Source: Okeania sp. KiyG1 | GTDB lineage: Bacteria > Cyanobacteriota > Cyanobacteriia > Cyanobacteriales > Microcoleaceae | NCBI RefSeq assembly: GCF_014132355.1 | Contig: NZ_BLZO01000092.1 | Span: 1 to 47,663, forward strand | DNA: 47,663 nucleotides | Reading direction: 5' to 3' | Shown here: piece by piece, positions 1-8,779 of the stretch | Numbering within the stretch: the stretch's first letter is position 1 | How the letters are laid out: every line of letters begins with the position of its first letter | Made by a program: the position numbers and the translations under genes | The notes under the pieces: generated by a model | Databases searched by the model: none | Told to the model about the DNA's origin: nothing | The model's input: the letters and a program-made list of their open reading frames with translations, nothing else

Positions 1-21
1 ATTTTTTCAATGAGGCTTGAT

Positions 22-1077
22 TTAACTAGCACAACTCATTGGTAAATAAGGATAAGGAGGAGTAACATATTTGATATCTATTCCCGTCTGTGGATTCCAT
101 TTTTCGTTAGCAAATGGCAATTTTTCATCATCTGGTGATAAATCTTCTGCATTTACCCACTTTGTGATCATTTCTTCAGTAGGTAGTAATCCCTCTTTTT
201 CTTCATCTTCTTTTTCAATATTAGGGCGTGGAGGATAAGGAATTGATACTTTGTAGTAAGGGGGATTAGGTTTATCTTGACCTGCCTTCTGAATCTCTTC
301 TATAGTACCTATAAACTTATCCCAAACTATCTCAAAACTGTACAAACAAGATGCTTCATAAGTAGACAAAATAGGATTTAATACTCTTCTATAACTACCA
401 TCAACTAGAGAATAAGCTTGTCCACAGAACAAGAGATTCAAACAGATACTTCGCCAATTTTCTTGATATGGCATGATAATCGTCTGCTGTTCCAAAGTGC
501 TAGATGCATGGTAATTTTGCCATTCCTGATGGTCTGGCAATCTATTAGGGCTAAGAAACAATTTTGTGATAATGTTATTTTGTAGATTTTCATTGAAGAT
601 GATGGCATTTCGTGCCACTGCTTGTACACTTTTGTCCTCATCCTCTAATATTGTCTTGTCTTGCCAAAATTTTTGTATGTCTTCTTCTGTTTGCCACGTC
701 TTGGAAATCAATTGAGATAGTTTTCTTGATTGAAGAAGTCTTCGTATAGTAAAGTACTGATTCATAAAACTATCATTTGCTTTCGGAGATGTTGGCCAGG
801 GCATTATTTCATCCATATCTACTCCCTCACTAGGCAAATAGTCTATATCTTCTCCTAGCTCTGGTAATTTTTCTTTTAAGAATTTTTGGGTACCTGTATA
901 TACTGTTGTCTTTATTTTTTGATTAACGTCATTACTTTTTGAACATTCAACATATTCAACTATAAGGATCTGATATTGCATATCTTCATTTTGATTTTGA
1001 TATGCTTGATTTTGATTTTTATCCTTATTGGGGACGCAAGAAAATTTTTGATGATTAGTTAAAATGAAGGGAATCAT
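22..1077 (-). CDS. Unknown conserved protein, tandem paralogue A
   Basis: I do not recognise this 351-residue protein. It is clearly a paralogue of the next gene upstream (1523-2560). Both share an N-terminal block with YQIL and the motif KTTVYTGT, then KEKLP and a G-D/M stretch, a central WR-ICLNLLFCGQAY motif, STYEASCL followed by an aromatic V-W segment, a basic PYP-RPN motif and the ending PPYPYLP just before a Cys-containing tail. I see no signal peptide and no clear membrane span; the protein is mostly polar and acidic. The ATG has AGG about 12 bases upstream. The repeated block order suggests one folded domain with a variable acidic middle (about residues 130-180). Function unknown. 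Confidence 0.75.
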   Translation of the reverse strand: MIPFILTNHQKFSCVPNKDKNQNQAYQNQNEDMQYQILIVEYVECSKSNDVNQKIKTTVYTGTQKFLKEKLPELGEDIDYLPSEGVDMDEIMPWPTSPKANDSFMNQYFTIRRLLQSRKLSQLISKTWQTEEDIQKFWQDKTILEDEDKSVQAVARNAIIFNENLQNNIITKLFLSPNRLPDHQEWQNYHASSTLEQQTIIMPYQENWRSICLNLLFCGQAYSLVDGSYRRVLNPILSTYEASCLYSFEIVWDKFIGTIEEIQKAGQDKPNPPYYKVSIPYPPRPNIEKEDEEKEGLLPTEEMITKWVNAEDLSPDDEKLPFANEKWNPQTGIDIKYVTPPYPYLPMSCAS

Positions 1078-1522
1078 AAATATTACTACCTGCTAAAATT
1101 TTTGTGGAATCATAAACTAAAAGTAAGTTGAAAACTTGGCATTGCACAATTACAAAATGATGCTTGAGTTCAATCTCCATCATTTAATTTCTGTACATAA
1201 CTAAAAACAGAGTTAATTTAACTTACTTACTGTAAGTGATCAAAACATCTGGGATTATGTCAAACAATCTTGTTCACTATCTCCTGAGATAACTTTTCCT
1301 TAAGCTCCATAGCATTTTTAATAATATATGACTAACGATCCATGTCTGGATCATCTGAGCCAAATATTAAATTGTCAGAGCTGATAAACTGAATTATCTG
1401 AGTTAGATAAGCTTCAGAAGGGCTAACCATAATATAACATTGATAGTGACAAAATTATCGTCAGGCGATCGAGTTAAGTTTACCACTTTGCTTACTTATG
1501 GCTAATTTTTTTAAGGCTTAAT
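1078..1522. other. Intergenic region between the two paralogues
   Basis: About 445 bases of A+T-rich DNA. I see no open frame, strong hairpin or known repeat here. It would contain the promoter of paralogue A if that gene is not co-transcribed with paralogue B. Confidence 0.5.
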
Positions 1523-2560
1523 TTAGCAAGTACAAGTCGGTGGTAAATAAGGATAGGGTGGTAAAACATATTCTATATGGATACCGTCTTTTGAGTTCCA
1601 CTTTTTCTTTGCAAATGGGAATTCTGTTGATTTTGGTTTCCGTACTATATCTTGTGAATATGCCCAATTTTTGATTATATCGGCAGTTAGTATAGGTTGG
1701 AATACTCCATCCTCATCGCAATCTGCCTTTTCTGTTACATTAGGACGTTGAGGGTAAGGAATAAACACTCTGTAGAAAGGGGGTTCATTCTTTCCTACCT
1801 GCTTAATATCTTCCATAGTCCCTACAAAGCTGTTCCAAACTACCTGGAAACTGAATAAACAAGACGCTTCATAAGTAGACATAATGGGACTCTTTAATAC
1901 TTCTATATATCGATCGCCTTTTTTGTAATAAGCTTGTCCACAAAACAACAAATTCAAACAGATATTTCGCCAACTTTCTTGATTTTTCTTGATAATCATT
2001 TGACGGTCAGATTTAGTTGCTGAAGATTCAGACTTAGTACGATCTGGCGGTCTATTAGCACTCAGAAATAGTTTCCTAATAATCTTTAATGTTAATACTT
2101 TCTCTTCCTTTATTTCAGTCTCTTGGTTACTACTAATTGTAGGGTCTACTAATGATTTTTTTTCATCAATGGTAGCCTCTATTTGATCGTCCCTGAGCCA
2201 TGTCTCAGCAATCAATTGAGATAATTTTCTAGCTGCCAGAAGCCTCCGCAAAGCATGATATTGATTGATGAACATCTTATCATCTATGCTTTTTTTCTTA
2301 AACTTCATCACTGCCTTCATATCTAATCCCTCATGGGGAAAATTGTCTATTTTTTCATTTCCTATTCCTGGCAACTTTTCCTTTAAATATTTTTTAGTTC
2401 CTGTATATACTGTTGTTTTGATTCCGAGATGAGAGTTATCATCTTCTTCCACTAAAAGAATTTGGTATTGAAAATTTTCCCCCTGAGATAAATTTGGGGA
2501 TAGAACTTCATATCCAGGTAATTTTTGATTATTGGTACTATCTAAATCGAAAGGCATCAT
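1523..2560 (-). CDS. Unknown conserved protein, tandem paralogue B
   Basis: Unknown 345-residue protein, paralogous to 22-1077 along its whole length (KTTVYTGT, ICLNLLFCGQAY, STYEASCL, PYP-RPN and the PPYPYLP tail are shared). I place the start at the double ATG (MMPFDL), which aligns with the MIPF start of paralogue A. A longer reading frame back to a TTG at 2635 exists, but its extra 25 residues are encoded by a dispersed repeat that also occurs near 33.6 and 43.2 kb, so I reject that start. The middle (about residues 130-190) diverges most and is charged. Same orientation as paralogue A; a tandem duplication is the simplest origin. Confidence 0.75.
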   Translation of the reverse strand: MMPFDLDSTNNQKLPGYEVLSPNLSQGENFQYQILLVEEDDNSHLGIKTTVYTGTKKYLKEKLPGIGNEKIDNFPHEGLDMKAVMKFKKKSIDDKMFINQYHALRRLLAARKLSQLIAETWLRDDQIEATIDEKKSLVDPTISSNQETEIKEEKVLTLKIIRKLFLSANRPPDRTKSESSATKSDRQMIIKKNQESWRNICLNLLFCGQAYYKKGDRYIEVLKSPIMSTYEASCLFSFQVVWNSFVGTMEDIKQVGKNEPPFYRVFIPYPQRPNVTEKADCDEDGVFQPILTADIIKNWAYSQDIVRKPKSTEFPFAKKKWNSKDGIHIEYVLPPYPYLPPTCTC

Positions 2561-2564
2561 AAAT

Positions 2565-2705
2565 CTTACCGAATAATTAAGGTTTAAAGCCTCTCCTTTA
2601 AAGGAGAAACAAGAAAAAAATTTCCGTTTATTCAATCCTCTTCCTTTTAGGGAGAGGTAATTATTAATTATTAATTATTAATTATTAATTATTAATTGTT
2701 TAATA
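2565..2705. repeat. Dispersed 'ACCGAATAATTAAGG' repeat with heptamer tail
   Basis: This copy begins with ACCGAATAATTAAGG, then a small palindrome CTCCTTTAAAGGAG, an A-rich spacer, a CCTCTTCC...GGGAGAGG arm, and a run of TAATTAT heptamers (2658-2700). The same order of parts is seen at 33571-33755, 36930-37085 (four tandem copies), 43118-43330, and in reverse at 20640-20840 and 42020-42850. It abuts the start codon of paralogue B. Confidence 0.8.
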
Positions 2706-2881
2706 CCTCCTCAAATTGTTATTTAATCATCAAAAAAGACCAGTCATTTCAGCGAACTGTTATAAGTTCTCGCTATCTCTAGCTTAAAACTTATAACTTT
2801 TCCTTAAACTCAACAACATTTTTTACCACATCTGGCTGATGATTAATATTATGATATAAGTTATATCATATTTTTGACTTT

Positions 2882-3040
2882 TTAATGTAAATTTTTGTAT
2901 TCTTTGTCCAACCACCATAACCAATAGGGCAACCAACCACAACCAGATTCTAAAAATCCTACCTGCAGTTTTGACTGTAGTCCAGTAGGGTGCTTTAGAC
3001 CGCTATCATAACGCACAATTAACCATTTTATCAATGTGTC
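2882..3040 (-). pseudogene. C-terminal fragment resembling an amidohydrolase
   Basis: On the minus strand an open stretch of about 52 codons ends in TAA. It encodes KLQVGFLESGCGWLPYWLWW followed by LDKEYKNL. That is reminiscent of the segment near the C-terminus of metal-dependent amidohydrolases, where a hydrophobic strand is followed by a W-P-x-W-L-x-R-x-D/E-E motif. There is no start codon and no upstream homologous frame, so this is probably a relic. The identification is from memory of the motif and is tentative. Confidence 0.35.
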
Positions 3041-3197
3041 AGTTCGCTACTACTTAAAAATTATTGGAATAAAGATTTAAGAGTTAAGATTTTTAATATT
3101 AGTTAAATTCACAAAATTGGAGAAGTATAAAGCTTACCAGAGAAGACGAAAATATTTATAATAGTATCAAATAATTGTCAAGTATTAATATATAATT

Positions 3198-3614
3198 ATG
3201 CCCGCAAAAGACATTTTTCATGATGTTGTCAAAAACGCCTTAATCAAAGAAAGTTGGACGATAACTGATGACCCTCTTTTTTTAGAATTCGGAGGAGTTG
3301 ATATGTATGTCGATTTGGGTGCAGAAAAACTTGTTGGTGCAGAAAAAGATGGAAAAAAAATTGCTGTTGAAATCAAAAGTTTTGTTCGACAATCCCTAAT
3401 TTATGAATTTCATAATGCTTTGGGGCAATTTATTAACTACCGTACAGTATTAAGGAGAAGTCAACCAGAAAGAACTCTCTATCTAGCTGTGTCTGAAGAT
3501 ACTTATGAAAGTTTTTTCACTCTTATATTTGCTCAAATAGTTGTTGAAGAAAATCAAATAAAATTAATCATATACGATCCCAATAGGGAGGTAATTGTGC
3601 AATGGAAAAATTAG
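3198..3614 (+). CDS. xisH: XisH family protein (PD-(D/E)XK nuclease fold)
   Basis: 138 residues, the usual length for XisH, a family named for a factor needed for excision of the fdxN element in Anabaena. The N-terminal MPAKD-FH-VKNAL pattern, GGVDMYVDLGAEK (Asp35/Asp39), VEIKSF (Glu58, Lys60) and the central ALGQF-NYR helix are family hallmarks. The D...E-x-K arrangement fits the PD-(D/E)XK nuclease fold known for this family. xisI starts 13 bases before this gene's stop, so the two are translationally coupled. No fdxN element or recombinase lies in the window. Family assignment is firm; what this pair does here is not known. Confidence 0.93.
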   Translation: MPAKDIFHDVVKNALIKESWTITDDPLFLEFGGVDMYVDLGAEKLVGAEKDGKKIAVEIKSFVRQSLIYEFHNALGQFINYRTVLRRSQPERTLYLAVSEDTYESFFTLIFAQIVVEENQIKLIIYDPNREVIVQWKN

Positions 3615-3937
3615 CTAAATATCGAGCAAATATCAAAAGTATTATTACCGACTATAGTCAATATAAACCATCTTATGGAGATATAGAAGTTCAAGTTGTT
3701 TTTGATGAAGAACGGGACCATTATCAACTTATAAATGTAGGTTGGCATGGTAATAGAAGAGTACGGGGTTGTGTTTTACAAATAGATATTAAAAATGAAA
3801 AAATCTGGATACAACATGATGGTACAAAAATTGGTATTGCTAGTGAATTGGTAGATTTGGGAGTGCCACCATCAGATATTGTTCTAGCTTTTCACGCACC
3901 CTATAAACGCAAATATACAGGTTTTGCTGTGTCTTAG
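3602..3937 (+). CDS. xisI: XisI family protein, partner of XisH
   Basis: 111 residues, typical of XisI. Recognisable segments are YQLINVGW near residue 43, RVRGCVLQIDIK, KIWIQHDGT, and the C-terminal G-IA-ELV-LGVPPSDIVLAFH with a KR-YTGFA tail. The ATG lies inside the end of xisH (overlap 3602-3614), so the genes form a two-gene operon with translational coupling. In Anabaena XisH and XisI help control XisF-mediated excision; stand-alone xisHI pairs are very common in filamentous cyanobacteria and probably have another role, perhaps toxin-antitoxin-like (inference). Confidence 0.93.
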   Translation: MEKLAKYRANIKSIITDYSQYKPSYGDIEVQVVFDEERDHYQLINVGWHGNRRVRGCVLQIDIKNEKIWIQHDGTKIGIASELVDLGVPPSDIVLAFHAPYKRKYTGFAVS

Positions 3938-3987
3938 AAACGTTTTGCTCCGCAAACAGCAGTTCAGCAATCAGCGTTCAGCTTTTT

Positions 3988-4137
3988 AGAGGATATCTGA
4001 AACGTTTTTGATACTGAATTTTGCCCCCTAGCCCCCAACTTTGGGGGAACAAGAGTCAATTTGCTTCTAAAAGTCCCCCAATTTTGGGGGATTTAGGGGG
4101 CTTAGATGTAGCAAATGGGACTTCTCAGACAACCTCT
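3988..4137. mobile_element. MITE-like inverted-repeat element (AGAGGATATCTGAAA / CTTCTCAGACAACCTCT)
   Basis: The ends AGAGGATATCTGAAA and CTTCTCAGACAACCTCT form imperfect terminal inverted repeats. The inside is a long hairpin made from CCCCCTAGCCCCC and GGGGGATTTAGGGGG arms. A second copy in the opposite orientation is at 8507-8764. Both are flanked by TTAG on each side. No protein is encoded. Confidence 0.75.
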
Positions 4138-4339
4138 TAGAAGGGATCTTTTACCCCTCCTAAAATTAAACGACTTAAGTTAACGTGGGAATCTGCATCT
4201 ATAATTTTGTATCCGTTCAGCTAGGTAAATCATACTTACAATCCTAAATCTGATTTTGCAACTTCAGCCATAGCTAATAATTTTTCCTCCCACTTTTTCC
4301 CTACATTATTTTGTTGTAAATATTCTGTCAAGGAACCGT

Positions 4340-4473
4340 TCTACTAAACTTACCCAAACTTACCCATGCGTGATTACATAAGCTTTGGAGTTAGCTTCCT
4401 GCTTCACAGAAGACCACTGACCGCAGTCTGCAACTTATCTTCTCCACAGGCTTAAATTCGCTTGGAACTCAAG
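4340..4473 (-). ncRNA. Probable tnpB right end / omega-RNA (reRNA)
   Basis: Directly downstream of the tnpB stop on the same strand is a compact GC-richer stretch with several short stems. It carries the GAAGCAGGAAGC(T)AACTCC-like segment typical of IS200/IS605 right ends in cyanobacteria, ending near the GGGTAAGTTTGGGTAAG repeat at 4349-4366. In characterised TnpB systems the guide RNA is transcribed from exactly this place. The exact 3' boundary is inferred; no structure was computed. Confidence 0.5.
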
Positions 4474-5540
4474 CTACTGATACACATAGTTTTTCAGGTT
4501 GATAGCAGCATTCAAATCTCTATCAGTTTTAAAACTGCATTCACTACACTCATAAGTTCTCAAGTGTAACGGCATTTTCTGTTGATGCCCACAGTTTGAA
4601 CATATTTGAGAACTTGGATAAAATCTATCAGCTATGACTAATTCACTGCCGTACCATTCACATTTGTATGTAAGTTGACGTTTAAATTCATAAAAACCAC
4701 AGTCTGCTATGGCACTTGCTAGTTTATGGTTTTTGAGCATTCCACTTACATTCAAATCCTCAATTACTATGGTGCTGTGGTTTTTAGCTAACCATGAAGT
4801 GAGTTTATGTAGAGCGTCTACTCTGATATCGGCTACTTTTTTGTGGACTTTTGCTAGTTTTTTTACTGCTTTGCGTCTGTTTTTGGAGCCAATAACTTTT
4901 TTACTGACTGCACGTTGATGACGAACTAATTGTTTTTTTGCTTGTCTGTAGGCTTTGACATTGGCAAATTTACTACCATCAGAACAGGTTGCTAATGTAT
5001 TTATGCCTATGTCTACACCAATAGTTTCTTCAACTTTTTCTGTTGGAGCTGGTTCAATATCATATTTAAAACTGATGTACCAACTATCTGCTTTTTTTGA
5101 TATTCTGACATTTTTTACTCTGCAATTCGGTAAGATTTCGTATGTTTTTACTACTCCTATTCTGGGTAATTGTATGTAGTTCCCTTGAATAATCTTAATA
5201 CTACCTTCTAAATAAAAATTGTCTTTTCTACCTTTTTCTTGAATTTTGGGAATCCACGGCTCGGAATAGTTAGAAAGTTTTTAAATGCCCTTTCTAAATC
5301 TCTTAATGCTTGTTGTGGGGCACATTTAGACACCTCATAATACCAAGGATTAACTGATTTGACTTCAGCTACTAAACGTTTATGGAGGGTGATGGCGCTT
5401 GGGCGTTTTTTAGTTTCTTCGTACTCTTTTATACAGGTTGCTAATCCCCAGTTATAAGCATGACGGGCTACACCTGCGTGTTTAGCAAGTATTGTTTTTT
5501 GGTAATTGTTAACTTTTAATTTGGTCTTGATTGATTGCAT
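4474..5540 (-). pseudogene. tnpB: IS200/IS605-family TnpB (RNA-guided nuclease), one frameshift
   Basis: The N-terminal half (5540 down to about 5235) starts MQSIKTKLKVNNYQK and contains ARHAYNWGL and APQQALRDLERAFKNF. The frame breaks at a five-base T run (5233-5237, A5 on the coding strand). Adding one A restores FPKFKKKGRKDNFYLEG and a continuous frame to 4474, giving about 355 residues. RuvC-type residues are present: IGVDIGINTLA, IVIEDLNVSGM and TDRDLNAAINL. The zinc ribbon has CSNCGHQ and CSEC. So all catalytic parts remain and only one base is wrong. There is no tnpA nearby, so the element could move only with a helper. It may be a recent pseudogene or a sequencing artefact. Confidence 0.9.
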
Positions 5541-5684
5541 TTTAACTGGTAAGCCATAGAAAGAAAATAAAGTTTTTAGGTAGTTGTTTTAAGGAATATT
5601 ATAATGTATTATAGCAGGTAATCAGCATATTTTTAATACTTCTTAACATTTGTCCAACTTTGTCCAATTATTCGGCTTCAGTAG

Positions 5685-6215
5685 TTAGCCCCATCCATTT
5701 GACTGTAGATGTAACTGAGTTGCAATTTGATGTTTGCAAATTGTGCGACGATAAATCATATCGGCACAAGTACAACCAGTATTATTCACTTCAGCAACGG
5801 TTCCTTTCATCGGATTTCTAACTACAGCACTAATACCAGTTAATTCGACTTCTAACTTTTCTAATGCTGCCCGATTATATCGTTCTAGAAAAGCATGAAT
5901 TTCTGGATAAACAATCAAATACTTGCCATTTTCAGTATTAATATTTATGCCAGAATGCTGAAAATTATAACTTTTTATTTTACCTATATTACGCTGTTTA
6001 ATTTGCAAAAAACAGAGTAAACAATTGAGAAATTGAGCTTTAGATAAAAAAGTGCTGCACCGTCCTTTTGATGTTCTATAAATTATTTGGGGAGTATTAC
6101 TAACCCCAACAGTTTTTAGACATTCAATTTTAATTTCTAATGGTACTAATGGCTGAATTTCTGAAATTATTTCATTGGGAAAATGATTGGGTTGAATACC
6201 AACATAACTAACCAT
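5685..6215 (-). CDS. SWIM zinc-finger protein
   Basis: 176 residues. The C-terminal part carries a SWIM motif, CxC...CxH: Cys148, Cys150, Cys160 and His162, within GCTCADMIYRRTICKH. SWIM fingers bind zinc and usually mediate DNA or protein contacts. The N-terminal 140 residues (ISEIQPLVPLEIKIECLKTV onward) match no domain I recognise. No operon partner: tnpB lies downstream on the same strand but is separated by 145 bases. The ATG at 6215 is preceded by an A+T-rich leader with AGAGGATT-like purines. Exact function unknown. Confidence 0.7.
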   Translation of the reverse strand: MVSYVGIQPNHFPNEIISEIQPLVPLEIKIECLKTVGVSNTPQIIYRTSKGRCSTFLSKAQFLNCLLCFLQIKQRNIGKIKSYNFQHSGININTENGKYLIVYPEIHAFLERYNRAALEKLEVELTGISAVVRNPMKGTVAEVNNTGCTCADMIYRRTICKHQIATQLHLQSNGWG

Positions 6216-6426
6216 GATATAATCCTCTTATGACTTAATTTTTTGACCCAGGCACTCTATGAAATAGCTAATTCAGGTGAGTGCCTTTTATATTACAATT
6301 ATACTTCAGTTTTTAGAAATCGACAACCTATATAAATCAATCCAGACAAAGAATAGAGGTATTACTACAAAGTTGGATAGTAAGGTTTTTTGAGGACACG
6401 GAGAGGGGGAGACACACCAGACGCGG

Positions 6427-6633
6427 GCGTTGCTGAATTGAAGTATGAATGCGCGATTGTTTGCTTCTGGTCCACGCCCCCTAAATCCCCCGTTCAACAA
6501 AAAGCGCAGCAACATCTGGCTTCCCCCTTTCCAAGGGGGACGGGAGGGGGATCGCGGGGGACTTTTAGAGTTTTATTCCCCCCAATTTTGGCTTGCTCGG
6601 CTAGCTCTGCATCATACCCATAATTAGCAACGC
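6427..6633. mobile_element. MITE of the GCGTTGCTGAATT family with 10-bp target duplication
   Basis: The element starts GCGTTGCTGAATTGAAGTAT and ends TAATTAGCAACGC, imperfect inverted repeats. It is flanked by perfect 10-base direct repeats CCAGACGCGG at 6417-6426 and 6634-6643, as expected for a target-site duplication. The inside is a C-run/G-run hairpin. Short open frames on both strands across it are repeat-derived and not genes. Confidence 0.8.
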
Positions 6634-6735
6634 CCAGACGCGGAGAGGGGATGTCACCGTGTCACCGCGTTCCCGTGTCTCCGTTTCCTCATGGGGAGTA
6701 CAGGAGTAGGGAAAATGGAACATTTTTGATACCTA

Positions 6736-7091
6736 CAGGACTTCCGCAAATTGACTTTTAAACCACCATATGTAGGGGCGAATGGTATTCGCCCTCCCTA
6801 TAACTAGAGTCTCTACGTAAGTCCTGACCTAATTAAGGGGATTTGATATAATTAGAAGTTACGCATAAGGTGCGAAAAGTTAGGATTTGAGATTGCTTTC
6901 TGTTCCGGAATGCTCCGCAAACCCTGTGGATCGCAATGACGGAAATATGTTGTACTGCGTAAGTCCTAATAATAACTACAGGAATTACGCATAATGTGAA
7001 AATATACGCTACTTGTAAGGGCGAATGCCATTTCCTAACGGAATGCTCCGCAAACGCCCCTACTGGATATGGTTATTTTGCGTAAGTCCTG
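6736..7091. mobile_element. Three adjacent MITE copies of the GGACTTACGCA family
   Basis: Three elements lie one after another, about 6736-6826, 6855-6968 and 6979-7091. Each opens with a variant of AGGACTTACGCA and closes with TGCGTAAGTCCT. The first and third carry a core hairpin GGGCGAATGG-ATTCGCCC or a derivative. Two hold the insertion CGGAATGCTCCGCAAAC. Other copies are at 15930-16020 and 17886-17965. They fill the space upstream of the TldE gene. Confidence 0.75.
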
Positions 7092-7126
7092 AACTGATAA
7101 CTGATAACTGTTAACTGATAACTGAA

Positions 7127-8473
7127 ATGACCACAGCCATTAAACCAAATCTTCTTAGTGAAGACGAAGCTTTATCCTTATTAGAAACAACTGTAAAAAA
7201 ATCTGAGGCAGAGGGTATTGTCGTCACTCTGAACAATGACGAATCATCCCTAAGTCGCTACTCAGAAAATCAAATTAGTCAGAATATTACTAAAACAAAA
7301 TTTGAACTCAATATTACCAGTTATTTCGGAACTCGCAGCGCCACTGCCTCCACTACAGAATTAGACTCGGATGCCATTACAGCTACTATTCGCAGTTCGG
7401 AGGAACTCGCCCGCATTGCTCCACAAGACCCAGAATGGGTACCACTACTGGAACCTCAAGAATATGAAAAACGTACTCCCGCTTTTGATGAGTTGACTGC
7501 TACTATCTCCCCACTAGAGCGAGGAAAAATAGTACAACAAGTATGTGCTATGAGTGCCAATGCAGGAGTTGATGGCTCCGGAACTCTGAGTACAGATACA
7601 TTTTTAGGGGCGATCGCTAACTCAGTTGGGTTACGCGCCTATAGTAAATATACAAGAGCAGATTTTAGTTTTACGGCAAGAATTGAAAATGGCTCTAGTT
7701 GGAGTCGTAGCACTGCCTGGGGAATAAACCAACTACCTACTGAAACTCTAACGGAGGAATTGATAAACCGTGCTTTTGCATCTCGCCAACCTAGAGAAAT
7801 TAGTCCTGGTGTTTATCCTGTGATTTTCAGTGGGGCAGCTTTAGCCGATCTATTAATTTGGCTAATATTTAATTTAGATGCACGGGCGGCAGATGAGGGG
7901 CGATCGTTTATGTCGCGCACTGATGAAACAGGTAAACCAGTGGGCAACCGAGTTGGGGAAAAAATGTTTAGTCCTTTAGTGCAGATGCAGCGCTATCCAG
8001 GACATCCTTTGTTGCAGTTGGAGACTTTCTCTAATGATGGGTTGAGTAATCATTATCTGGAAGTGATTAAGGATGGTGTACCACAGACTTTATCTTATAG
8101 TCGTTATTGGGCAACACAAAAGGGTAAGCAACCCACGGGTTATATGTTTCCAGTGGTAATGGAGGGTTCTGAACAAAGTTTGGCTGATTTAATTGCCCAG
8201 ACGGAAAGAGCTGTTTTGGTAAATCGTTCGTGGTATGTGCGTTATGTTAATCCTCGGACATTGGAGATGACTGGTATGACACGGGATGGTACTTTTTGGA
8301 TTGAGGATGGTAAGATTGCTTATCCGATTAAAAATTTGCGGTTTAATCAGGTTTTGCCGGATATGTTGCGGGATGTGGATGCGGTTAGTCAAGTACAACG
8401 TTATGGTGATAGTGTTTTGCCTGGACTAAGAGTAAAGGCGTTTAATTTTAGTAGTGTGACTGATAGTGTTTGA
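7127..8473 (+). CDS. tldE: TldE/PmbA-like subunit of the TldD/TldE peptide protease
   Basis: 448 residues, a normal length. It follows the TldE/PmbA pattern: early SRYSENQISQN, the FGTRSATAS strand, a central barrel, LADLLIWLIFNLDARAADEG, and the C-terminal QVLPDMLRDVDAVS. It lacks the HExxxH metal motif, as TldE does; that motif is in the TldD gene at 16058-17545. In E. coli TldD and TldE form a metalloprotease that trims unfolded peptides such as microcin precursors and antitoxin CcdA. Start: ATG preceded by a run of GATAACTG repeats with no strong ribosome site. The partner gene is 7.6 kb away in opposite orientation, with many mobile repeats between. Confidence 0.88.
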   Translation: MTTAIKPNLLSEDEALSLLETTVKKSEAEGIVVTLNNDESSLSRYSENQISQNITKTKFELNITSYFGTRSATASTTELDSDAITATIRSSEELARIAPQDPEWVPLLEPQEYEKRTPAFDELTATISPLERGKIVQQVCAMSANAGVDGSGTLSTDTFLGAIANSVGLRAYSKYTRADFSFTARIENGSSWSRSTAWGINQLPTETLTEELINRAFASRQPREISPGVYPVIFSGAALADLLIWLIFNLDARAADEGRSFMSRTDETGKPVGNRVGEKMFSPLVQMQRYPGHPLLQLETFSNDGLSNHYLEVIKDGVPQTLSYSRYWATQKGKQPTGYMFPVVMEGSEQSLADLIAQTERAVLVNRSWYVRYVNPRTLEMTGMTRDGTFWIEDGKIAYPIKNLRFNQVLPDMLRDVDAVSQVQRYGDSVLPGLRVKAFNFSSVTDSV

Positions 8474-8506
8474 TTAGGAGTCAGGAGTCAGGAGGGAAGA
8501 GAATTT

Positions 8507-8764
8507 AGAGGTTGTCTGAGAAGTCTCATTTGCTACATCACTCGCCCCCGCGCATCCCCCAATTTTGGGGGACTTTTACCAGCTAATGGATTTTTTTTCC
8601 CCCCAGAATTGGGGGTTCGGGGGGCAAAATTCAGTATTACAGCGGTTTTCATTTGGGTAGACCACAGTAGGGACGTTCTATGGAACGTCTCTACAAGGTT
8701 TTGCTTGTGAAGATGTGGTTGATCAATTTGAAAAACGCTGTAAACAACTTTTCAGATATCCTCT
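8507..8764. mobile_element. AGAGGTTGTCTGAGAAG element carrying a nested MITE
   Basis: The ends AGAGGTTGTCTGAGAAG and TTTTCAGATATCCTCT match the 3988-4137 copy in reverse orientation. This copy is interrupted at 8637-8743 by a different element; the 3988 copy provides the empty site. Flanked by TTAG on both sides. Confidence 0.75.
8637..8743. mobile_element. Nested 107-bp MITE (TTACAGCGGTTTTCATTTG family)
   Basis: Begins TTACAGCGGTTTTCATTTG and ends CAATTTGAAAAACGCTGTAA, a near-perfect inverted repeat. Inside is a small hairpin GGGACGTTCTATGGAACGTC. A related copy is at 29779-29886, and one end of the family closes the array at 15791. Confidence 0.8.
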
Positions 8765-8779
8765 TAGCTAAATCGCTCT

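Noticed and set aside
3198-5540. fdxN-type excision element carrying xisH and xisI
   Set aside because: No XisF recombinase and no flanking direct repeats seen; tnpB next door belongs to its own element.
6306-6627. Small genes on both strands around 6.3-6.6 kb
   Set aside because: They overlap the MITE at 6427-6633 and occur on both strands because its arms are inverted repeats.
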